14,021 nucleotides of DNA from Kiritimatiellaceae bacterium. GTDB taxonomy: Bacteria > Verrucomicrobiota > Kiritimatiellia > Kiritimatiellales > Pontiellaceae. Below the pieces are notes generated by a model, which saw nothing but the letters and a program-made list of their open reading frames with translations, was not told where the DNA came from and did not search any database. The position numbers and the translations under genes are program-made. Of this stretch, positions 6,396-13,040 are shown piece after piece; positions within the stretch are counted from its first letter, which is position 1; each line of letters opens with the position of its first letter. Location of the stretch: NCBI GenBank assembly GCA_002691095.1, contig NZGU01000027.1, positions 1 through 14,021 of the forward strand. The letters run 5' to 3'.

Positions 6396-7949
6396 CTACT
6401 GCACGATGACAAACGTCGGCAGCCCTTGCACTCCATATTGCTCCATCACCCGCTTCGTATCGGGATCGGTCGGATCTTCCGCCACATACTTGATAAACAG
6501 ATACGGTTCCAATCGGCGTTGCACGTCGGCATCCGAAAACGTGCGCGTGTCCATCGCTTTACAGTTCTTGCACCAACTGGCCCAAAAATCGAGAAACACC
6601 GGCTGGCCGTTGGCCCGTGCCTGCTTCAAGGCTTCTGCCAACCCCTCATTGGTTGATCCATCAACCGTGAGGTAATCCATCGCAGCCGCTTTATCAGCGA
6701 TGGAAGCCGGAGCAAATCCTTTATAACTGAGCGACCCATAATAGACGGCAAACCCCAAAATCATGACCCCAAAAAAGAGTTTCACCCCCTCCATCCAGCG
6801 GCCTGGCTTCGGAAGAAAAGAGAGCCCCGCTCCGGCAAACGGCCATGGCAATGCCATCCCCAGCCCCAACAAAAACGGTAGCGTTAAGCCCGCCACCGGC
6901 TGTGTGGCATATACATTTGTTGCCAACAGAAGCACGGCAATCACCACCGGTGCCACACAGGCACCCGCCAACAATGCTGCCACCGCCCCCATACTCAACG
7001 CCACGCCGAAGCTGCCCTGTTTCGCAACGCCTCCGCCTTTCTGAAGCGAAGAAAAATCAATAGTGAACACCCCAAACATCGCCAGTGCCAACACCACGAA
7101 AATTAGCGCAATCGCCGCATTAAACCACGGATTTGATTGCAACGTCCCAAACTGAGAACCGGTCAACACCACCGCCACGCCCAACAACCCATACACCAAC
7201 GCAATGCCCACGCCGTAGGTTGCGCCCAGCGCAAAACCACGCCCTTTCGAGCCCGCCTGTGCACCCGCTCCGATAATGGCTAAATTGATCGGAATCATCG
7301 GCAAAATACAGGGCGTCAAATTTAATGCGAGGCCCCCGACCAAAATAAACAGCACGGCCAACAAAAGCCCCGACTCACTCACAAACCGAACCGGATCTTC
7401 CACAAAACGCGCAAAGGCACTCCGCGTCTGCTTCTCTCCTCCTTCGCTCTCATCTAAGAATCGCAAGAACGCTGCCTTATTCAGAAACCCGACCGCTTTG
7501 CCCCGCACAACCTCCGTGGCGAGTGTCACCTGCATCGTTGCGGCCTCCTGCTCGGTCTCTTGACCACCTATTGCAACGCCCACCTCTCTCGTCTGTGGAA
7601 TAAAACAGACCGAATCGTTACACCCCCAATACGACAATGTCAGGGCGGCCTCGACCGGCACGCCCGAAAAGAGCATTCGAAACGACGCAGCATACACCCC
7701 CTTTGGCTTACCGCTGTTGGGATCGATGATCTCTTCCATCGGCGGCAGCTCTTCCGGCACATAGCCTTTTCCAGCCTCATCGCTCAGCACAAACGCATCC
7801 GCGTATAGATAGTGTGCCTCCGGTACCACCACCTCCACAACCACCTGCTCACCACTCCGCGATATCTCCACCCCGAACGGATCACCAAACTGAGCCCAGC
7901 CATTGAAAATGCATCCGAATAAAAGTAAGACTTTAACCCACGTTCTCAT
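6396..7949 (-). CDS. dsbD: DsbD-like thiol:disulfide interchange protein, C-terminally shortened
   Basis: This inner-membrane protein passes electrons from cytoplasmic thioredoxin to periplasmic thiols. It has 517 residues. A signal peptide covers about residues 1-19 (ending NGWAQ). The periplasmic alpha domain carries Cys110 and Cys115. The membrane domain, about residues 195-405, carries the redox pair Cys214 (NLTPCILP) and Cys331 (GACVAPV). The C-terminal thioredoxin-like domain has WCKNC, Cys460 and Cys463. All three cysteine pairs are present. The chain stops at GLPTFVIVQ, just after the cis-proline strand, so the last strand and helix of a usual thioredoxin fold appear to be missing. 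Codons past the TAG in any frame show no thioredoxin-like tail. The ATG at 7949 has GGGAG five bases upstream, preferred over an in-frame GTG at 7961. Confidence 0.9.
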   Translation of the reverse strand: MRTWVKVLLLFGCIFNGWAQFGDPFGVEISRSGEQVVVEVVVPEAHYLYADAFVLSDEAGKGYVPEELPPMEEIIDPNSGKPKGVYAASFRMLFSGVPVEAALTLSYWGCNDSVCFIPQTREVGVAIGGQETEQEAATMQVTLATEVVRGKAVGFLNKAAFLRFLDESEGGEKQTRSAFARFVEDPVRFVSESGLLLAVLFILVGGLALNLTPCILPMIPINLAIIGAGAQAGSKGRGFALGATYGVGIALVYGLLGVAVVLTGSQFGTLQSNPWFNAAIALIFVVLALAMFGVFTIDFSSLQKGGGVAKQGSFGVALSMGAVAALLAGACVAPVVIAVLLLATNVYATQPVAGLTLPFLLGLGMALPWPFAGAGLSFLPKPGRWMEGVKLFFGVMILGFAVYYGSLSYKGFAPASIADKAAAMDYLTVDGSTNEGLAEALKQARANGQPVFLDFWASWCKNCKAMDTRTFSDADVQRRLEPYLFIKYVAEDPTDPDTKRVMEQYGVQGLPTFVIVQ

Positions 7950-8011
7950 ATATACTCCCACTCCGTTTAACGCTACAGAAGTTATCGAATTTGAATTTTT
8001 TTTAAAGTAGA
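7950..8011. promoter_or_regulatory. Divergent AT-rich region between dsbD and cca
   Basis: These 62 bases separate two divergent genes and must supply both promoters unless transcription starts inside a gene. The cca-proximal half is AT-rich with an eight-T run at about 7998-8005. I see no -35/-10 pair good enough to name, and the cca ATG has no clear Shine-Dalgarno sequence. Confidence 0.35.
7955..7959 (-). promoter_or_regulatory. Ribosome binding site deciding the dsbD start
   Basis: GGGAG lies five bases before the ATG at 7949. The in-frame GTG at 7961 lies upstream of this site, so ATG is the better start and gives a cleaner signal peptide. Confidence 0.6.
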
Positions 8012-9376
8012 ATGACTGAAGAATCTAAAACTGAACAGATCGCCCGCCGCATTTGCTATGCCCTGCAAGATGCCGGACACGAAACCTACTGGGCGGGCGG
8101 ATGCGTCCGGGATCGACAGCTCGGCATCCCACCCAAAGATTATGATATCGCCACCGCCGCTACCCCAGATCAGGTCGAAGCGCTATTTCCTAAAACCGTC
8201 GCCATCGGCAAAGCCTTCGGCGTTATTGCCGTGATCGAGCAAGGGATTCAAACCGAAGTCACCACCTTCCGCGCTGAATCTCCCTACAGCGACGGACGCC
8301 ACCCCGACACCATTACCTTCTGCGCTGCCAAAGAGGATGCCCGCCGAAGAGACTTCACCATCAACGCCCTCTTCTATAACCCGCGTACCGAGCAACTCAT
8401 CGATCATGTCGGTGGACTCGATGACCTGCACCAACAAATCGTGCGTGCCGTCGGTGACCCCGTTCAACGCTTTCAGGAAGACCGCCTGCGGATGCTCCGC
8501 GCCGTTCGCTTCTCCCACACCCTCAACTTTCAACTCGACGCCCCCACTCGTCAGGCCCTTCAAGCCGAATCGCCTCACATCACCACCGTCAGCGCCGAAC
8601 GTATTCAAGAAGAACTAAGCCGCACCCTCACGGAAAGCCAACAACCCGGCCACGCCCTTATCACCCTACACGCCACCGGTCTCCTCGACCACATTCTCCC
8701 TGAAGCCGTTGAACTCATGGGTGTTGAACAGCCGCCTGACTATCATCCCGAAGGCGACGTGTTCACCCACACGGTCCGCATGCTCAACCTCACAAATCCC
8801 CACCCGGCCTCCAACGCATATACGCCCCGCGAACTCGCCTATACCGTCCTCCTCCACGATATCGCCAAACCCGAAACCTTCGCGTGGCATCCCGATCCCA
8901 AAAACGGCGGCCAGCGCATCCGCTTTCTCGGACATGAAAAAATCGGCGCCACCAAAGCCGACGCCATTCTCCAACGCCTCAAACTACCCACCCGTGAGCG
9001 CCAGCGCATCGTTTCCGTCATCGCCAACCACATGCGCCCCTTTCAAGCCCCCGCCATGCGCAAAGCCACCCTCCGGCGCATGATCGGACAGCCCACCTTT
9101 GAGCTATTGCTGGAACTCCATCGGCTCGACGGACTCGGCAGTCGCGGGCTCCTTCCCTCCTACACCTTTCTTCAGAAAGCCCTAAAGTCCTACACCGCCG
9201 AACCCGCACTGCCCGAGCGCTGGATCACCGGCAACGACTTACGCGAACTGGATATTCCCGCTGGCCCACACCTTGGAAAACTACTCGAAGAAGCCTATGA
9301 CCTGCAACTGAACGAACAGATTACCAGCCGCCAAGAGCTCCTCGAATGGGTCAAAACCCAACGCGAAAATCGCTAA
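8012..9376 (+). CDS. cca: CCA tRNA nucleotidyltransferase / poly(A) polymerase family, with HD domain
   Basis: This is a class II nucleotidyltransferase that adds CCA to tRNA 3' ends or, in close relatives, poly(A) tails to RNA. It has 454 residues. The head contains GGCVRD (29-34), the metal-binding DYD (43-45) and RRDFTINAL (112-120). The neck contains EDRLRMLRAVRF (156-167). An HD phosphohydrolase-type domain follows, with His253 (DVFTHT) and His282-Asp283 (LLHDIAKP). A C-terminal segment ITGNDLRELDIPAGPHLGKLL (from 406) is typical of the CCA/poly(A) family tail. The HD domain and length fit bacterial CCA-adding enzymes, but a poly(A) polymerase or a split CC/A-adding role cannot be excluded from sequence alone. 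It converges on mlaD with a single base between the stop codons. Plus-strand C-richness in this plus-strand gene shows that the local skew is not due to transcription direction. Confidence 0.9.
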   Translation: MTEESKTEQIARRICYALQDAGHETYWAGGCVRDRQLGIPPKDYDIATAATPDQVEALFPKTVAIGKAFGVIAVIEQGIQTEVTTFRAESPYSDGRHPDTITFCAAKEDARRRDFTINALFYNPRTEQLIDHVGGLDDLHQQIVRAVGDPVQRFQEDRLRMLRAVRFSHTLNFQLDAPTRQALQAESPHITTVSAERIQEELSRTLTESQQPGHALITLHATGLLDHILPEAVELMGVEQPPDYHPEGDVFTHTVRMLNLTNPHPASNAYTPRELAYTVLLHDIAKPETFAWHPDPKNGGQRIRFLGHEKIGATKADAILQRLKLPTRERQRIVSVIANHMRPFQAPAMRKATLRRMIGQPTFELLLELHRLDGLGSRGLLPSYTFLQKALKSYTAEPALPERWITGNDLRELDIPAGPHLGKLLEEAYDLQLNEQITSRQELLEWVKTQRENR

Positions 9377-9377
9377 C

Positions 9378-10307
9378 CTAAAACGCGCCAAAAAGCACAC
9401 TACCAAACGAACGCAACGGCGATGTTTCACGCAGGTCATCGATCGTCGCCCGTGCCTCTTCCATCAATTCGGTACCCTCATCATATAGCTGTGGATCATT
9501 GATGAGTTTACCCAGCGTCCCGTTCGTGCTGTTCAACTGCCCCATCATCATACTCAGCTGTGCCATCGTAAATTCCAGTTGCTCAATCGCGCGGGTCTCC
9601 TCTGTCATTAACTGCCCGATCAAGCCCTCACCCTCTTCGACACCCTCCGCCAACCGATTCAACCGACTGATCAAGGCTTCCGCCTCGATATACAAATCCG
9701 GATCCTGCATCAACCGCGCAAAACTGCCGTCCTGCGTCTGCAGCTGCTTCATGAAGCCCAACAATCCCGTATTCAACTCCAGTAACTGATTGTAAAGCGT
9801 CTCATCCGTCATCAGTTTACCGAGCGTTCCCTCGCCACTACCAAAGGTCATCATAATCTGCTGCAAACTCGAAACCGCTAGGTTCAGGTTTTCCATCACA
9901 TCAACCGGTTGCTCTCCGATCAAATGCGTATCCGGCTCCAAAGGCTCTCCCGCCGGATCTCCCAGATAGAGCTGCAAAAACTTACCGCCCAGCATCGAAG
10001 CACTCATCACCTCGACCCGATAATTTTCCCGAAACGTCACCGGATGGTCCAACTCCAGCACCACCCGCACCTCTCGCGGCAGCAGCTCCGTCGCCTTCAC
10101 ATATCCAATCTGTTTCCCCCGCAAATAGACGCCCTCACCCTCCTGTAGGCCGCCAATTTCATCAAAGAAAACTTCCACCGAATAGTGCTCTTTCAACAAC
10201 GAATTGCCCCCCAACACAATCGTGAAAACACCCAGTGCCAGTAGCGCTACCGAAAGAAACAGCCCCACTAACACCTCTACATTCACTTCCCGCTTCTTGT
10301 TTCTCAT
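9378..10307 (-). CDS. mlaD: MlaD-like MCE-domain protein
   Basis: This is the membrane-anchored lipid-binding component of an MCE-type ABC transporter. Such proteins form a hexameric ring on the periplasmic side of the MlaE-MlaF complex and pass phospholipid between membranes. It has 309 residues, longer than E. coli MlaD (about 180). A transmembrane helix covers about residues 12-33. The MCE domain runs from about 42 to 118, with the hallmark GEGVYLRGKQIGYV at 57-70 and SASMLGGKFLQL at 102-113. The C-terminal half is helical and holds four GTLGKLM-type repeats about 34 residues apart. The protein ends in FGSVLFGAF. The ATG at 10307 has GGGAG nine bases upstream, 20 bases after mlaF. It is the last gene of the operon. 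Confidence 0.9.
   Translation of the reverse strand: MRNKKREVNVEVLVGLFLSVALLALGVFTIVLGGNSLLKEHYSVEVFFDEIGGLQEGEGVYLRGKQIGYVKATELLPREVRVVLELDHPVTFRENYRVEVMSASMLGGKFLQLYLGDPAGEPLEPDTHLIGEQPVDVMENLNLAVSSLQQIMMTFGSGEGTLGKLMTDETLYNQLLELNTGLLGFMKQLQTQDGSFARLMQDPDLYIEAEALISRLNRLAEGVEEGEGLIGQLMTEETRAIEQLEFTMAQLSMMMGQLNSTNGTLGKLINDPQLYDEGTELMEEARATIDDLRETSPLRSFGSVLFGAF
9474..9830 (-). repeat. Four 34-residue protein repeats in MlaD
   Basis: The cores are GTLGKLM (160-166), GSFARLM (194-200), GLIGQLM (228-234) and GTLGKLI (263-269). Their starts are 34, 34 and 35 residues apart. Each is followed by an acidic turn (TDETLY, QDPDLY, TEETRA, NDPQLY) and a helical stretch. Similar GTLGKL repeats are seen after MCE domains in other bacteria. 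Confidence 0.8.
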
Positions 10308-10327
10308 ACGCTCATTCTCCCATCACT

Positions 10328-11062
10328 TCATCCGGTTATCTGCTGTGCCGCAAGAAAATCCTGTACCACCTTCACCTCCGACTTCACGAACGCCTCCGGT
10401 GCACAATACTCAACCACTTGTCCTTCATGAAGCATCAAAATCCGTGAACCCACTGCCAACGCACTAATCAAATCATGCGTCACCACCACACTCGTTGCCC
10501 CCCGCTCCCGATTCGTTCGCAGCATCAACTCATCAATCGAACGAGAGGTCACCGGATCCAATCCCGAGGTTGGCTCATCATATAATAAAATCTCCGGATC
10601 CATCACCATCGCCCGCGCCAGCCCCGCCCGCTTCTGCATGCCTCCCGAAACCTCCGCAGGCAACCGCTCCGCTGCATCGAGCAAGCCCACCCACTCTAGC
10701 CGCTCCTCCACCCGCTTCGCAATCTCCGCCTCCCCCAATGATGTGCGCTCGCGCAACGGCAACGCAACATTATCAAACAAGCTCATCCACTGCAGCAGCG
10801 CCGCTCCCTGAAACAATACGCCAAATCGCGAGCGCAGAGCCCGCATCTCTTTCCGATTCAACAGATCAATCGCCTGGCCATCCACCTCCACCAACCCACT
10901 GTCCGCCCCCTCCAATCGCACCATATGCCGAAGGCAGACACTCTTGCCCGCCCCCGAAAAACCGACAATCACAACCGTCTCGCCCCGCTGCACCGTAAAA
11001 CTCACATCGCGCAACACCACGTGCGAACCAAACTGCTTATGCACCTGATCAAACCGAATCAT
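10328..11062 (-). CDS. mlaF: MlaF-like ABC transporter ATPase
   Basis: This cytoplasmic ATPase drives the MlaE permease for phospholipid transport. It has 244 residues, normal length. Walker A is GFSGAGKS (34-41), the Q-loop glutamine is Gln85 in LFQGAALL, and the signature is VSGGMQKR (138-144 region). Walker B is ILLYDEP with Asp162 and Glu163, and the switch histidine is His196 in VVTHD. The SGGMQKR form of the signature is characteristic of MCE-linked ATPases. Its ATG overlaps the mlaE TGA in an ATGA, so translation is coupled. A 42-residue upstream in-frame extension has a Gly-rich, unconserved sequence and was not used. Confidence 0.95.
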   Translation of the reverse strand: MIRFDQVHKQFGSHVVLRDVSFTVQRGETVVIVGFSGAGKSVCLRHMVRLEGADSGLVEVDGQAIDLLNRKEMRALRSRFGVLFQGAALLQWMSLFDNVALPLRERTSLGEAEIAKRVEERLEWVGLLDAAERLPAEVSGGMQKRAGLARAMVMDPEILLYDEPTSGLDPVTSRSIDELMLRTNRERGATSVVVTHDLISALAVGSRILMLHEGQVVEYCAPEAFVKSEVKVVQDFLAAQQITG

Positions 11063-11913
11063 AAATAGAACAGCCTCGTTATCATATACCCCAACACCAA
11101 AATCAGCAGAAACGAACTCACCACCGTGCGCCGGGTCGCCACGCCCACACCCACCGCGCCCCCCCGCGCCGAAAAGCCCTGATGACACGCCACCGTTCCA
11201 ATCACCAAGCCAAACAAGCCCGCCTTGAACAGCCCCACATACAAATCCTTCACCTCCGTATACATCATCGCATTGTGATAATACGCCAGCAACTCCACGT
11301 TCAATTGCGTATACCCCACCAGAGCGCCCCCCAAAATCGCCACAATATCGGTATAGACCGTCAACAACGGCATCATCACCACCAGCGCCACCAGTCGCGG
11401 CATCACCAAAAAACGGTTTGCGTTAATGCCCATCACCTCCAACGCGCTCACCTCCTCCGAAACCGTCATCGTGCCCACCTGCGCCGCCATCGAAGAACCC
11501 ACACTCGCCGCAATGATCAACCCCGCCATGAAAGGCCCCATCTCTCGGATCACCGAAACCGCCACCGCCGAACCAATAAACACCTGCTGCCCATACCGCA
11601 TCAACTCCAGCCCCGTCTGCAACGCCAAAATCATGCCCGTAAACAGTGCCACCACCGTAATCACCGCGATACTCTTCACCCCCACCACATAGAGCTGCAT
11701 CATCGTATCCGCTCGGTTCCGCCGACTCAGCGCGCACCGGAAATACCATACCGCCTCCAACAGCATAAAAAATGCGTGCCCGATCCGATAAAACTTCTGC
11801 AACGTCCCGCTGCCCAGCCGCTTCACCGACTTCAACGGAAAATTCAAATACGTTATCTTTAATCCGCCGATACCGCACGCTCCTCTCCAGTCGACATGAA
11901 AAACAGTTTCCAC
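11059..11913 (-). CDS. mlaE: MlaE-like ABC transporter permease
   Basis: This integral membrane permease of an MCE/Mla phospholipid transporter has 284 residues as called. Diagnostic segments are ALFTGMILALQTGLEL, AVSVIREMGPFMAGLIIAASVGSSMAAQVGTM (two adjoining stretches), EVSALEVMGINA, and the C-terminal GFSARGGAVGVGVATRRTVV. Hydrophobic helices cluster around residues 75-110, 120-150, 185-225 and 255-280. The GTG at 11913 overlaps the upstream gene by 55 bases and has GGAGG-like bases about 11-13 upstream. Alternative starts are TTG at 11847, TTG at 11835 and GTG at 11826, which would put the gene just after the upstream stop. The N-terminus is therefore uncertain; the rest is not. No mlaC or mlaB is next to it. 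Confidence 0.92.
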   Translation of the reverse strand: METVFHVDWRGACGIGGLKITYLNFPLKSVKRLGSGTLQKFYRIGHAFFMLLEAVWYFRCALSRRNRADTMMQLYVVGVKSIAVITVVALFTGMILALQTGLELMRYGQQVFIGSAVAVSVIREMGPFMAGLIIAASVGSSMAAQVGTMTVSEEVSALEVMGINANRFLVMPRLVALVVMMPLLTVYTDIVAILGGALVGYTQLNVELLAYYHNAMMYTEVKDLYVGLFKAGLFGLVIGTVACHQGFSARGGAVGVGVATRRTVVSSFLLILVLGYMITRLFYL

Positions 11914-13040
11914 GATCGATTCATCCCCTCCCGTTTATAACCCAGCACCCCATGAAGCAAGCTCCATTCCATCCTCGATTCATCGCGCTCCCACCGAAAC
12001 AACTTCCAGCAGGCAGCCCAATTTCGCTCAATCACCTCCGACCGTTCAAACGGCCATAGCGCCAACACCTCCAACCGACGATCCGTCCCCGACCGCTCCC
12101 CCCGCGCCAACGGCCACAGCTTCCACTCCGCACTCCGCTCCGCTCGACCCGCTTCCCACTCCGTCCGCTGCCGATAAAAAGGCACCACCTGCCACCGCCG
12201 CCAGCCCTGCTCCTCATTCGCAGAAGCCTCCCACTTCACAACCGGCCACACCGCAAACCCACTCCGATCCCGCCCCACCACTTTCCGGCCCACCACCGGC
12301 CAGAAATAGCGCTTTTCCACCGCCCCATCTGCCCACTGAACAACCGGCCACGGCAGATACCGCGTGACCTGATCCTCCGACCGCGAAAAGCGAAAAAACG
12401 GCGGCAACACCCAGCGCGATTGTAGGTGCGGCGCATCAATCTGCCCATAGAACGGAAACAGCACAAACCCACTCCCGCCCCGCTCACTCAACGCCCGCAC
12501 CGAACTATAGATCGGCCACATCACAAAGCGGTTCTCCTCAATCCCCTCTTTCACCGAACGCCCATAAAACGGGAAAAACCGCACCCGCTCGATTCCCGGT
12601 CCCTCCACCCGCTCATAAAACGGCCAACCAATCGACCGCCCGGTCAGCTCATTCACCTCCGTCTTGGCATACAACGGCCACAACACAAACGACACCCGAT
12701 CATACAGCAAAAAATTCTCAAGGGTCCCCCCCACGGGAAACAGCGCCCGATACGTACGCCCCTCCTCCGTCCGACCCGCAAACCAAAACGGCAACAGCCA
12801 CGACCGCTCCCACGCCCCGCCACGATCCGCCCGATCAAACCAAAACCACAACACCCGACTCGAAATTTCCTGCTCACTCACCCGCTTCGAATAGAGCGGC
12901 CACAACACATCCAGCCGCTCCACCTCTCCCCCCGTCACATGCGAATACAACGGCGGCACTCCGCTCACCGTCTCACCCGCAACGCTCGGCAACACCGACA
13001 GCAGCACCCAGCACGCCCATCCTGCCAGCCACACCCTCAT
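11859..13040 (-). CDS. Secreted WPxY-repeat protein of unknown function
   Basis: I do not recognise a named family. The protein has 393 residues, with a signal peptide at about 1-21 (MRVWLAGWAC..LPSVAG) and no lipobox. The rest is about 16 repeats of a short hydrophobic core, such as LWPLY (46-50, 120-124), GWPFY (138-142), FFPFYG (155-160), MWPIY (174-178), LFPFYG (194-199), FWPVV (246-250), VWPVV (264-268) and LWPFE (328-332). Each core is followed by a charged turn. The period is roughly 16-20 residues, suggesting repeated beta strands or hairpins as in a propeller, solenoid or barrel. The C-terminus (GEERAVSAD) lacks the terminal aromatic of typical outer-membrane barrels. Its ATG overlaps the stop of the LolC/E-like gene (ATGA), and it precedes mlaE. 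An envelope role in lipid or lipoprotein transport is inferred only from position. Confidence 0.85.
   Translation of the reverse strand: MRVWLAGWACWVLLSVLPSVAGETVSGVPPLYSHVTGGEVERLDVLWPLYSKRVSEQEISSRVLWFWFDRADRGGAWERSWLLPFWFAGRTEEGRTYRALFPVGGTLENFLLYDRVSFVLWPLYAKTEVNELTGRSIGWPFYERVEGPGIERVRFFPFYGRSVKEGIEENRFVMWPIYSSVRALSERGGSGFVLFPFYGQIDAPHLQSRWVLPPFFRFSRSEDQVTRYLPWPVVQWADGAVEKRYFWPVVGRKVVGRDRSGFAVWPVVKWEASANEEQGWRRWQVVPFYRQRTEWEAGRAERSAEWKLWPLARGERSGTDRRLEVLALWPFERSEVIERNWAACWKLFRWERDESRMEWSLLHGVLGYKREGMNRSWKLFFMSTGEERAVSAD
12045..12905 (-). repeat. Array of about 16 WPxY/FPFY protein repeats
   Basis: The repeat cores share a hydrophobic residue, then Trp or Phe, then Pro, then a hydrophobic pair usually ending in Tyr, Phe or Val. 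They fill residues 46-332. The repeats are divergent at DNA level, so this is an old protein repeat, not a recent tandem duplication. Confidence 0.7.

Noticed and set aside
11182..11862. 226-residue plus-strand frame rich in His, Arg and Gln
   Set aside because: It is antisense to mlaE. Its composition is what the strong C excess of the plus strand produces.
11423..11878. 151-residue minus-strand frame with a good ribosome site before its GTG
   Set aside because: It is out of frame within mlaE, very Gly/Asp-rich and without motifs; mlaE is clearly the real gene.
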